A stretch of 64,000 nucleotides of DNA from Spirochaetales bacterium (lineage in GTDB: Bacteria > Spirochaetota > Spirochaetia > DSM-27196 > Alkalispirochaetaceae): positions 1 through 64,000 of the forward strand of contig JANQHT010000146.1 of the NCBI GenBank assembly GCA_028282545.1, given 5' to 3'. Positions 1 through 7,831 of this stretch are shown here, one piece after another. Every line of letters begins with the position of its first letter. Position 1 is the first letter of the stretch. The notes beneath the pieces were generated by a model. The model searched no databases, was not told where the DNA came from, and saw nothing but the letters and a program-made list of their open reading frames with translations. A program made the translations under genes and the position numbers.

Positions 1-1
1 G

Positions 2-349
2 GTGAATCAGGCGCACATCCTGGTGTGTCTCCACCAACAGGCGTACACCGCCTATCTCAGGATGGTTCGCCCCGGCGGCGTCCTCATCGCGGACAGGGAA
101 CACGTGAAGATCGGCAAAAACGTCGACGCCCGAACGCACAGCCTGCCGCTCGCGGAAACGGTGATGAACGAGCTGGGATCGTGGCGGACCGCCAACATGT
201 GTATGCTCGGTGCGGTGGTGTGCGTTTCCCGTTCCGTGCGACCCGAATCGGTCCGGGCCGCCATCGCGCGCCGTTTTGGTCCCGGGTCGGCGAATGAAAC
301 CGCCTTTGACTTGGGGCTCGGCCTGATCGATCCTCCGCCGACATCGTAG
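2..349 (+). CDS. 2-oxoacid:ferredoxin oxidoreductase, gamma subunit (3' part)
   Basis: The frame is open at the left window edge, so this is the C-terminal 115 codons of a gene that starts outside; the GTG at position 2 is probably an internal codon. The residues resemble the C-terminal half of the gamma (KorC/PorC) subunit: a VRPGGVLIAD strand, then a stretch reading TANMCMLGAVV, the conserved region where these small subunits pack against the TPP subunits. The enzyme oxidatively decarboxylates 2-oxoacids to acyl-CoA with reduction of ferredoxin in the cytoplasm. Alpha and beta subunits should lie just left of the window. The stop is TAG at 347-349. It converges on the methylmalonyl-CoA epimerase. 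Confidence 0.75.
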   Translation: MNQAHILVCLHQQAYTAYLRMVRPGGVLIADREHVKIGKNVDARTHSLPLAETVMNELGSWRTANMCMLGAVVCVSRSVRPESVRAAIARRFGPGSANETAFDLGLGLIDPPPTS

Positions 350-394
350 CCGGCGCGGCAGGGAGGATCGCTTTTGAGGCAGGGAAGACTGCGG

Positions 395-504
395 CAAAGA
401 GAACCGGCGCCGGGACCGTGAAGGCCGCGGCCGGGAGAACCGGTGCCGGCTCTGCGACCGGCGCGCGTTTCCAAGACCGACCCGCCGCGGCGACCGGCGC
501 GCGT
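395..504. repeat. GC-rich iterated motifs in a 167-bp intergenic gap
   Basis: Between the stop at 349 and the convergent epimerase end at 517 the DNA is built from short iterated words. GAGAACCGGYGCCGG occurs at 400 and 434, and GCGACCGGCGCGCGTT occurs exactly twice, at 454-469 and 489-504. On either strand the translation is Ala/Gly/Pro-rich and has no start with a ribosome-binding site, so I do not call a gene. Related words occur at 27599-27692. Confidence 0.5.
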
Positions 505-516
505 TGCCCGCCGCGG

Positions 517-915
517 TCAGCGCCGGCAGAACTCCAGCAGCACCGACCCGGTGGACTTCGGATGCACAAAGGCGATCTTGGCGCTCCCCGCCCCGTCGCG
601 TGGTGTCGCGTCGATCATTCTGAGACCGGCTTCTTGAACACCCGCTATCTGCGCTTCGATTGCGTCTGATCCAAGCGCCAGGTGGTGAATCCCTTCACCC
701 TTTTTCTCGAGGAAGGCCGCGACGGGGCTCTCCGGCGACGTGGGTTCCAGAAGTTCGATCCGCCCGTGGGGTGTATAAAATACGGCCACGCGAACCTTCT
801 GCTCCGCCACCTCCTCGATTTCCGGTTCTCCCATGCCCAGGACATCGCGGTAGAAGGGGATGCGCGTTTCAAGCGACTCCACCGCGATTCCGATATGGTC
901 TATTCCCGTTATCAT
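517..915 (-). CDS. mce: Methylmalonyl-CoA epimerase
   Basis: A 132-residue glyoxalase/VOC-fold protein that interconverts the 2R and 2S epimers of methylmalonyl-CoA, linking propionyl-CoA/succinyl-CoA metabolism to the mutase encoded just upstream. Visible family marks are the N-terminal IDHIGIAVESL strand carrying the first metal-binding His, a GEGIHHLAL motif with the second, and the C-terminal HPKSTGSVLLEF block. The ATG at 913-915 was chosen because AGGAGG lies seven bases upstream and because it overlaps the meaB stop as ATGA; the frame is open further upstream but only inside meaB. Length matches the family. It is the last gene of the methylmalonyl-CoA operon. Confidence 0.9.
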   Translation of the reverse strand: MITGIDHIGIAVESLETRIPFYRDVLGMGEPEIEEVAEQKVRVAVFYTPHGRIELLEPTSPESPVAAFLEKKGEGIHHLALGSDAIEAQIAGVQEAGLRMIDATPRDGAGSAKIAFVHPKSTGSVLLEFCRR

Positions 916-2006
916 TCGTGCCTCCTGATCGTGTCGAGGGCGTTGCGCAGGGCCGTTCGAAGTTCGCTGGGCTGGATCGCCCCCGACTCGTGCCGCTCGC
1001 GGACCCATCGCTTGATCTCTACCACCGCTACGTCTTCCGCGGCAGCGGCGAACCTTCGCTCCCGTCGTTCCGCGAGTGCGCCCGTCTCGAGCGAGTGCGC
1101 CAGGTAGCGCTCCACCGCGGTCACCAGGTCCTCTAGACCGGAACCGTCGGTGGCGACGGTACGGACGATTGCCGGCACGGGCGACGTGAGCGGCACGCCG
1201 GCGGACTCGCGGCGGGCCCCGGTCCTCGCCGGGGCCTCCCCGGGCTCGTCCGTTGGAACCGTGTGGTGGGCGCGGTCCGCGGCGAAGAGGTATGTTTCTC
1301 CCAGGGCACCGCGGACGGCGCGCTCCAATGCATCGATTCCCGGCCGATCCGCCTTGTTGAGAACGTACACGTCGGCGATTTCCATGACGCCCGCCTTGAT
1401 CGCCTGGATATCGTCGCCTGACCCGGGGATGAGCACCAGCAGAACGACATCGGATAGCGACAAGATACCAACTTCCGACTGACCCACGCCCACCGTCTCG
1501 ACGATCGTCGTGTCGAAACCGGCCGCCCTTAGGAGCGTGACCGTCTCGAAGGCTGCGGCCGAAAGACCGCCGTGGTGGCCCCGGGTCGCCATGGACCTGA
1601 TGAAGACGCCGTCGTCCGTACTGTGGAGGTCCATCCGAATCCTGTCTCCCAGGAGTGCACCCCCGGAGAAGGGTGATGTGGGATCCACGGCGAGGACCGC
1701 CACGCGGCGCTCCGCCGCGCGTTCCTGGCGCACTAGCTGGTTGATAAGGGTGCTTTTCCCGGCACCGGGCGGACCCGTGACACCGATGACCCGCGGCGCG
1801 ACTAGGGACCGCTCTCGAGGGCGTACCGCGTCGTGGGCCGGTCCGCTCGTCGGAGCGAGGAGCTGCATCAGTTCGGTCGCATCGGGTCCGCCTGCTTCAA
1901 CGACGGAGATAGCTCTGGCTACCGCCCGCGTCTCCCCGGCGCGTACGCGGGCGGCAAGATCCGCCGGGTCCGTACGCCGCCTGGGCCCTACCTGTCCTTC
2001 CGCCAC
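912..2006 (-). CDS. meaB: MeaB/ArgK-type GTPase, methylmalonyl-CoA mutase chaperone
   Basis: This 364-residue G3E-family GTPase protects and reactivates the B12-dependent mutase and gates cofactor loading. Seen directly: P-loop GPPGAGKST at residues 78-86, the switch/base region around DPTSPFSGGALLGDRIRM, ETVGVGQSE and the guanine-specificity motif NKAD at 217-220. A hydrophilic insertion rich in Glu, Ala and Arg lies around residues 245-270. The start is GTG at 2004-2006, overlapping the end of the B12-binding subunit gene by 19 bases; no clear Shine-Dalgarno precedes it, so translation is probably coupled. Position between the mutase and the epimerase supports the role. Confidence 0.92.
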   Translation of the reverse strand: MAEGQVGPRRRTDPADLAARVRAGETRAVARAISVVEAGGPDATELMQLLAPTSGPAHDAVRPRERSLVAPRVIGVTGPPGAGKSTLINQLVRQERAAERRVAVLAVDPTSPFSGGALLGDRIRMDLHSTDDGVFIRSMATRGHHGGLSAAAFETVTLLRAAGFDTTIVETVGVGQSEVGILSLSDVVLLVLIPGSGDDIQAIKAGVMEIADVYVLNKADRPGIDALERAVRGALGETYLFAADRAHHTVPTDEPGEAPARTGARRESAGVPLTSPVPAIVRTVATDGSGLEDLVTAVERYLAHSLETGALAERRERRFAAAAEDVAVVEIKRWVRERHESGAIQPSELRTALRNALDTIRRHE

Positions 2007-2389
2007 TTTTCGATCACGTCAATGACCGCCTGGATCGGCGATCCCGGGGGGAAGACCTCGGCGATACCGATATCCTTCAAACCGGGTATGTCCTCGTCGG
2101 GAATGATGCCGCCGGCGAAGACGAGGATGTCGTCGCCGCCCTTCTCGTTTAGCAAGGACATAATCCGCGGGAAAAGCTCGTTGTGCGCTCCCGAAAGCAG
2201 GCTCAACCCCAGGACGTCCACGTCCTCCTGGAGCGCCATGTTTACCAGCGCTTCCGGCGTCTGGCGAATCCCCGAGTAGATCACCTCGTAGCCCGCGTCC
2301 CTGAGGGCGCGGGCGATATACTTGGCGCCCCGGTCGTGGCCGTCGAGGCCCGGTTTTCCAATCAGAATGCGTATCGCGTCGTCCATCAC
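1988..2389 (-). CDS. Methylmalonyl-CoA mutase, small B12-binding subunit
   Basis: A 133-residue cobalamin-binding domain protein. The B12 motif D-x-H-x-x-G is seen at D16, H18 and G21 (sequence PGLDGHDRG), where His is the lower axial cobalt ligand, followed by the expected SLLSGAHNELFP and FAGGIIPDED segments that cradle the nucleotide tail. It works with the separate catalytic subunit encoded immediately upstream, the arrangement known from archaea and many anaerobes. Starts are adjacent: GTG at 2387-2389 and ATG at 2384-2386; AGGACGAG lies just upstream and I cannot choose firmly between them. Confidence 0.92.
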   Translation of the reverse strand: MMDDAIRILIGKPGLDGHDRGAKYIARALRDAGYEVIYSGIRQTPEALVNMALQEDVDVLGLSLLSGAHNELFPRIMSLLNEKGGDDILVFAGGIIPDEDIPGLKDIGIAEVFPPGSPIQAVIDVIEKWRKDR

Positions 2390-2395
2390 CTCGTC

Positions 2396-4072
2396 CTACA
2401 CCGCCGTATGCTGGCGGTACTCACCGAAGACCGTACGGAGCGTATCGCTGATCTCACCGAGCGTCGCATAGGAACGAACGCACTCCAGGATCGGTTCCAT
2501 AAGGTCGCCGTTTGTATCCCGAGCCGCCGATTCGAGGCGAGCAAGGTTCGTTTGGACCGCGTTCGCCTCGCGGTGTACCCGGACTCGGGCGACCTCTTCC
2601 GCCTGGCGCTGCTCCGCCTCAGCGTCGTGTTTCATTCGGTCCACCGGCGGCTCGTTGGCAACTTCGTACTTGTTGATGCCCACGATGACCCGTCGCCCCT
2701 CCTCTACTTCCCGCTGAAACCGGTACGCCGACTCTTCAATCTCGTTCTGGATCATGCCGTCGTCGATCGCGCGAACCATCCCGCCGGCGGCATCGATCTT
2801 GGCGATGTACTCCGTTGCCCGTTTTTCGATCTCGTCCACGAGGGACTCTACCTGGTACGACCCCGCCAGGGGATCGATCGAGTTGGCCACGCCGCTTTCA
2901 TATGCCAGGATCTGCTGCGTTCGAAGTGCGGTCCGTGCCGCCTGTTCGGTAGGGAGCGAGAGCGCCTCGTCGTAGGAGTTTGTGTGAAGGCTCTGGGCGC
3001 CGCCGAGGACCGCCGCCAGGGCGTGCAGCGTCACCCGGACAACGTTGTTGAGCGGCTGCTGCGCCGTCAGGGCCGCCCCGCTCGTCTGGGCGTGGAAGCG
3101 CATGGCCATGGACCGGGGATTCTTCGCGCCGAAGCGCTCCTTCAGGATACGCGCCCACATACGACGGGCGGCGCGAAACTTGGCTACCTCTTCCAGCAGG
3201 TCCGGGCTCGCGTTGAAGAAGAACGAGAGGCGCCCCGCAAAGGCGTCCACGTCCAGGCCGATGTGAACCGCCGCGTCCACGTAGGCGATAGCGTCGGCGA
3301 GCGTGAAGGCAACCTCCTGCACCGCGTCCGAACCCGCCTCGCGGATGTGGTAGCCGGAGATGCTGATGCTGTTCCAGAGCGGCATATGCTCGGTGCAGTA
3401 GGCAAAGGTGTTGGTGATGAGCCGCATGGAGGGCGCCGGGGGAAACATGTACGTTCCGCGCGCCACGTACTCCTTCAGGATATCGTTCTGAATCGTGCCG
3501 CGCAGCTTGTCCGGCGGCACCCCCTGTTTCTCCGCGACCGCCACGTACATCGCCAGGAGAATCGCCGCCGGGGCGTTGATCGTCATGGAGGTGGAGACCT
3601 TATCGAGGGGGATGTTGGCGAAGAGCGTCTCCATATCGGCGAGGCTGTCGATCGCGACGCCGACCTTGCCGACCTCGCCGAACGCCATGGGATGATCCGA
3701 GTCGTAGCCGATCTGCGTGGGCAGGTCGAAGGCAACCGAGAGTCCCGTTTGACCCTGGTTCAACAGGTACTTGTAGCGCTCGTTCGACTCTTCCGCCGTG
3801 CCGAACCCCGCGTACTGGCGCATCGTCCAGAAGCGGCCCCGATACATCGTCGGCTGGACGCCCCGGGTATAGGGGTACTCGCCGGGGAAGCCGAAGCGTT
3901 CCCGGAACGTCGACTCGTCCGCGGTGAGCCCGGCGTCTTCAGGAACGTAGACGCGCTCCAGGGGAAGACCCGACGCCGTGGTCAGGGCGCCGTCGTGGCG
4001 TTCCGGGAATTTGCCCAGAACCGGCGCGAGTGTCTCCTCCTCCCACCGGTTCCGCTCGTCATGTAGGGACAT
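2396..4072 (-). CDS. Methylmalonyl-CoA mutase, large catalytic subunit
   Basis: A 558-residue TIM-barrel subunit that isomerises (R)-methylmalonyl-CoA and succinyl-CoA by a radical mechanism with adenosylcobalamin. The sequence holds the diagnostic blocks [42 protein letters not shown] (in part) and [16 protein letters not shown], and ends with GVNKYEV-like and AFTLADA-like regions as in the family. The frame runs 134 codons further upstream but that extension is Arg/Pro/Ser-rich noise; the ATG at 4070-4072 ([10 protein letters not shown]) matches the usual N terminus. No strong Shine-Dalgarno is visible. It heads the operon mutase-large, mutase-small, meaB, mce. Confidence 0.92.
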   Translation of the reverse strand: MSLHDERNRWEEETLAPVLGKFPERHDGALTTASGLPLERVYVPEDAGLTADESTFRERFGFPGEYPYTRGVQPTMYRGRFWTMRQYAGFGTAEESNERYKYLLNQGQTGLSVAFDLPTQIGYDSDHPMAFGEVGKVGVAIDSLADMETLFANIPLDKVSTSMTINAPAAILLAMYVAVAEKQGVPPDKLRGTIQNDILKEYVARGTYMFPPAPSMRLITNTFAYCTEHMPLWNSISISGYHIREAGSDAVQEVAFTLADAIAYVDAAVHIGLDVDAFAGRLSFFFNASPDLLEEVAKFRAARRMWARILKERFGAKNPRSMAMRFHAQTSGAALTAQQPLNNVVRVTLHALAAVLGGAQSLHTNSYDEALSLPTEQAARTALRTQQILAYESGVANSIDPLAGSYQVESLVDEIEKRATEYIAKIDAAGGMVRAIDDGMIQNEIEESAYRFQREVEEGRRVIVGINKYEVANEPPVDRMKHDAEAEQRQAEEVARVRVHREANAVQTNLARLESAARDTNGDLMEPILECVRSYATLGEISDTLRTVFGEYRQHTAV

Positions 4073-4103
4073 GTCATCTTTGTAACGCGCAATGGAGGCG
4101 CTG

Positions 4104-4538
4104 TCAAAGGAGACCTTCGGCTTGGAACGCGTCAGGCGCGAAGGCGCGATCCGTGATCGTCCTGAGGCGGAGTGCCGTGACGAGCGTGGCGGTGGCGCCG
4201 GCCGCTGTGGCCGCGATAGCCGCCGGGACGGAAAACCAACCAAAGAGCAGCGCCGCTCCTCCCGCAAGCGCGGCTCCCCCGGCAAGCCACAGGCCCGCCG
4301 CTGCCCGGATGGCGAGCGACCGGCGGCGGCGTTCTGCCAGCGTCTCGGTGAACTGGATCCAACGATAGGTCGTTCGGGAGTCCAGGTCGAGCTTGGAACC
4401 GGCACCCTCCGCGAGGTCCCCTGCCAGGGTGTCCGCAAGTGCGACCAGGTCCGCGTTGTTTCGAATCGCTTCAAGGATCGAGGGAACCGCCGCCTCGTAC
4501 ACGGCCCGTTCCCGCTCCTGCCGTTCAGCGATCGTCAT
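4104..4538 (-). CDS. Small membrane protein of unknown function
   Basis: No family recognised. From the ATG at 4536-4538 it is 144 residues: an amphipathic, acidic/basic helical N-terminal half ([14 protein letters not shown] onward) and two hydrophobic Ala/Gly-rich segments at about residues 82-102 and 105-125, then a short polar tail. This looks like a two-TM inner-membrane protein with a cytoplasmic helical head. The frame is open 27 codons further upstream (to 4619) and no convincing ribosome-binding site separates the options. It lies between the GH4 gene and the mutase, same strand; a functional link to either is not shown. Confidence 0.5.
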   Translation of the reverse strand: MTIAERQERERAVYEAAVPSILEAIRNNADLVALADTLAGDLAEGAGSKLDLDSRTTYRWIQFTETLAERRRRSLAIRAAAGLWLAGGAALAGGAALLFGWFSVPAAIAATAAGATATLVTALRLRTITDRAFAPDAFQAEGLL

Positions 4539-4661
4539 GATGTGAAAGTACGGCGCCCGCCGTTGACGGTCAATGCGCGCAAGACAGCGCGACACTTCGC
4601 GTGAGACGGCCCCCGCCACCGTGGGGCAATCGGCCCCGGTGAGCTTTGATCTTCGCCCCGG

Positions 4662-6023
4662 CTACGTTAGATACCCCACCCACTCCCGCTGTTCGTCGAT
4701 CATCGTGTCCACCATTTCCGCCATGCCCCGATAGGTGTGCACCACCGGGCACGCCAGGACCGCCTGGAGGACGTACTCCTTCTTTCCGGTGAGAATTGCC
4801 TCGGCGGTGAGGTCGTACACACCGGCGTACGAGCGGAGCAGGGCGGCGAAACCCTTGGGGTAGTCGGGGAACGGAACGCCCCGTATACCGCTGCGGCTGA
4901 TCACCGCCGGGACTTCCACGGCGATGTCTTTGGGGAGGAAGGGGAGATAGCCGTCGTTGGCGATGTTGAGCGCGTGCTCCTCGTGGTCGGACTCGCCCAG
5001 CAACCCTTCGATGACGCGGACCGCCCGGTCCTGGACGCGCAGTTTGATCTCCGACCAGGCGCGCTCCCGCATCGCGAAGCGGTAGAAGTCGTAGAAGTCG
5101 AGGATACCCCGGAGATCCGCCACGTCGTGCGCCCATGAGATGTACTCCCCCAGGTGGCTGTCTACGGTGATCGGCAAGAGGCGATACGTCTCCAGGATCT
5201 CCCGGAAGAGCCCGCGGTCGCTCCAGGGGCGGCTGCTTTCGTCCCGACCCAGGGCGAGGCGGTCCGTGGCGCCCTCCGTGTCCGGAACCACTCCCGTTCG
5301 CCGCACGTAATCCCACACGTCCGAATAGGCCAGTTCCCTCTCGAAAAAGGCCGGTGCCCGCTTCAGGATCTCCGGATAGGCGTCGAGTCCGGAATCCACA
5401 TAGGTCGCCTCCAGGAGAACACTGAAATGGTTGAGACCGGCCGCGCGATACCGGAGATTCTCGACCGGCGTCCGCAGGATCGCCGGAAGGTACCGTTCGA
5501 GCGACGCGACTTCGTGACACATGCCGACAAAGGGAAAACCGGGGTATCGACGATTCACCGACGTCGTGATCGCCGTCATCGGGTTGGAGTAGTTGAAGAC
5601 CACCGCATTCGGGCAATGGTGCGTTACGTCCTCCACGATCGCCAGGATTGGCGGCGTGATGCGAAGGGCGTGGAATATGCCCCCGGGACCGCCGTTTTCC
5701 CCGTACACTTGGCGGACCCCGAACTGGAGCGGGGTCTTCCAGTCGATATCCCACAGGGCGAACCGGTCCCCCACTTCGATCGAGATGAGCACGTAGTCGG
5801 CACCGGGGAGCGCCTGCCCGCGATCGGTCGTGGCGGTCACGCGGTAGTCGAGTCCCTTGGCCTCGACGAAATCGAGGGCGTTCCGGTGGACCTCCGCGAG
5901 CGCCGCGCCGTTGATGTCTACCAGGGCGATCTCGCATCCCCGGAGTGCCTCGGTCTGAAAGACGTCGCCGAGCATGCCGTAGCCGAACTGGGCGCTGCCC
6001 GCGCCGATGAGAACGATTTTCAT
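4662..6023 (-). CDS. NAD-dependent glycosidase, GH4 family (alpha-galactosidase/galacturonidase-like)
   Basis: A 453-residue GH4 enzyme, a family that cleaves glycosides by NAD-dependent oxidation, elimination and re-reduction with a divalent metal. Seen: Rossmann GAGSAQFG at residues 8-14, FNYSNPM at 143-149, the specificity/metal motif CHEV at 169-172 and GLNHF at 196-200 (Cys169 and His199 would bind the metal). In this family the residues after Cys-His track substrate; CHSV is typical of alpha-galactosidases, whereas CHEV occurs in enzymes acting on other alpha-linked sugars including galacturonides, so I leave the substrate open. It overlaps the upstream histidine-kinase gene by ATGA, hence shares an operon with the two-component system and probably acts on sugar taken up by the divergent importer. 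Confidence 0.88.
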   Translation of the reverse strand: MKIVLIGAGSAQFGYGMLGDVFQTEALRGCEIALVDINGAALAEVHRNALDFVEAKGLDYRVTATTDRGQALPGADYVLISIEVGDRFALWDIDWKTPLQFGVRQVYGENGGPGGIFHALRITPPILAIVEDVTHHCPNAVVFNYSNPMTAITTSVNRRYPGFPFVGMCHEVASLERYLPAILRTPVENLRYRAAGLNHFSVLLEATYVDSGLDAYPEILKRAPAFFERELAYSDVWDYVRRTGVVPDTEGATDRLALGRDESSRPWSDRGLFREILETYRLLPITVDSHLGEYISWAHDVADLRGILDFYDFYRFAMRERAWSEIKLRVQDRAVRVIEGLLGESDHEEHALNIANDGYLPFLPKDIAVEVPAVISRSGIRGVPFPDYPKGFAALLRSYAGVYDLTAEAILTGKKEYVLQAVLACPVVHTYRGMAEMVDTMIDEQREWVGYLT

Positions 6024-7831
6024 TCCGGTTCCTCACAAAATGGGAGCCGGACCGTTACGGTGGTCCGTTCCCCGGTAACACTGTCGATTTCGATTGTTCC
6101 GTCGTGGTTTTCCACGATGTGCTTGCTGATTGAAAGACCGAGCCCCGTGTTCGTTTTGTTGGTCTTGGTGCTGAAAAACGGCGCAAAAATCTGTTCGCGT
6201 GCGTCCGGCACGATGCCACACCCCGAATCCTCAACCGTCACCACAGCGCTCCATGGCTGCGGGTCACGATCAACGGCGATCCCAATTGTAACCGAATCAC
6301 CTTCAAGGGTCGCATCAAGCGCGTTTGCAAGGATGTTGATAAATACCTGCTTCATCCTGTTCTCGTCGACACGCGCAAAGATCGGTTCATCGGCGTACGT
6401 TTGATTGAGCGCAACGCGCTTCTCGGCAAATCGATGATTCATAAGAGTGACAACTTCGTCAAGAAGATCCTGGAGAAAAACGATCTCGTACCGCGCGGGT
6501 TGCACACGGGAAAAACTCAAGAGGCTCCCGATGATCTCCACGATACGGTCCATTTCGCGGGTGATCCGTTCGAGCTTGTCCGTCGTGTCTTCGTCGAGTT
6601 TTCGGAGTTTCAGGATTTCGATGTAGTTCCGGATTGTCCCAAGCGGATTGTTGATTTCGTGGGCGACCCCCGCCGCCAGTTCCGCCGTCGATGCGAGCTT
6701 CTCGGTGCGCGCCAGGTACTCCGCCACCGACCGGTTTAGTGTCGTATCCTGCACCAGGATGACCCGGCCGATTATTGCGTTTTCATCGTCGCGAATGGTA
6801 TTGGATTGCACCCGCGCTACCGGGGCACAGCCAAACGGTATTCCCTCCCAGGCGCCCTTGGCGTTTGATCTCATGGTGGATGCGATGTCCGACGCCGCAT
6901 TACCCGCGTGGTGCAGAAGCACGGCGTCGATTGCCGTTCCGGTGATGGTGCCGGTGGACGCGCCGCATATCCGGGCGGCTTCTTCGTTTGTGTAGAAAAC
7001 TCGATCGTCGTGGTCAACGATGAATACCCCCACGGGCAGGTCGCGTATCACCGTCTCGTTGAACTGCCGGAGCGCAAGCGGGGTGGCGTCGTCCTGTTGG
7101 TCCACCGCCAGGTTGAAGGCGAGCCGGATCAGGCGCATTCGGTCGAGGTTCTTCACCAGGTCGGTACTTTTTCGATGCCCCTCCGCCATGACCGTCACCC
7201 GATCCGCGATCTCGAATACCTCGTTCAGGTCGTTGGTGATATACACGACACCTTTCCCCGCGTCCCGAAAGCCCTGCATGAGTTCGAACAACCGGTCCAT
7301 CTCAACGCGGTTTTGTCGCCGCGCAACCTCGTCGAGCACAACGATCTGCGGGTCCCACGCGACAATTCGAGCGAACTCAACGGCGAGTTGTTCCGCCTCG
7401 GGGAGGGTTCCTATCGGTACCACCAGGTTGATCGAAGAAAAACCGATTCGTTCGAGAATTTCGCGGGCCCGGCGGACAAACTCCCCGTATTGTCTGAACC
7501 TGAACCACACACGCGGGAGTTGGCGTGCAAAGATGAATTCGACGGCGTTGAGATTGGGGATGATCTGCCGTTTCTGATGGACGATTCCGATACCTGCAGC
7601 CACCGCGTCAAGGGGCCGGTGGAGCGTCACCGCTTTGTTACGGACACGGATCTCGCCGCGGTTCGGCCTGACTTCGCCGGCGAGGACCCGCATGAGACTC
7701 GTTTTCCCGCTGCGGTTTTCACCCACGAGGGCGTGTATCTCGCCTTCCCTGAGGTGAAAGTCGACGCCGTTCAGGGCGTGGTTCGTCCCGTATCTCAGAT
7801 GGACGTTTCGCATCCGCAGCAGGTCGTTCAT
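6020..7831 (-). CDS. ABC-ATPase domain / PAS / histidine kinase fusion
   Basis: A 603-residue hybrid. Residues 1-225 are a single sugar-importer-type ABC nucleotide-binding domain like the N-terminal half of RbsA/GguA: Walker A GENRSGKT at 37-44, Q-loop Gln86, degenerate signature LPEAEQ at 143-148, Walker B VVLDE with D167 and E168; the switch (H-loop) His is replaced by Asn200 (ITNDLNEV). A PAS domain follows at about 255-370. Residues 371-600 form a HisKA/HATPase_c transmitter: phospho-acceptor His391 in AHEINNPLG, N-box N499/N503, DSGCGI at 535-540, FAPFFSTK at 549-556 and TGLGLSIS at 562-569. No transmembrane segment or signal peptide is visible, so it should be cytoplasmic. Start ATG at 7829-7831 overlaps the response-regulator stop (ATGA), and its own stop overlaps the GH4 start. 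The family pieces are well known; the combination is unusual. Inference: the ABC domain docks on, or monitors, the neighbouring sugar permease. Confidence 0.93.
   Translation of the reverse strand: MNDLLRMRNVHLRYGTNHALNGVDFHLREGEIHALVGENRSGKTSLMRVLAGEVRPNRGEIRVRNKAVTLHRPLDAVAAGIGIVHQKRQIIPNLNAVEFIFARQLPRVWFRFRQYGEFVRRAREILERIGFSSINLVVPIGTLPEAEQLAVEFARIVAWDPQIVVLDEVARRQNRVEMDRLFELMQGFRDAGKGVVYITNDLNEVFEIADRVTVMAEGHRKSTDLVKNLDRMRLIRLAFNLAVDQQDDATPLALRQFNETVIRDLPVGVFIVDHDDRVFYTNEEAARICGASTGTITGTAIDAVLLHHAGNAASDIASTMRSNAKGAWEGIPFGCAPVARVQSNTIRDDENAIIGRVILVQDTTLNRSVAEYLARTEKLASTAELAAGVAHEINNPLGTIRNYIEILKLRKLDEDTTDKLERITREMDRIVEIIGSLLSFSRVQPARYEIVFLQDLLDEVVTLMNHRFAEKRVALNQTYADEPIFARVDENRMKQVFINILANALDATLEGDSVTIGIAVDRDPQPWSAVVTVEDSGCGIVPDAREQIFAPFFSTKTNKTNTGLGLSISKHIVENHDGTIEIDSVTGERTTVTVRLPFCEEPE

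Noticed and set aside
2183-4066. A 627-codon open frame on the plus strand opposite the methylmalonyl-CoA mutase genes
   Set aside because: It is an antisense shadow caused by high GC at third positions; the minus strand carries clear enzyme motifs, and the plus frame is Arg/His/Val-rich without any domain.
4570-6036. A 488-codon minus-strand frame overlapping the GH4 gene in another frame
   Set aside because: The sequence is Arg/Gly/Pro-rich noise, while the overlapping frame has intact GH4 motifs.
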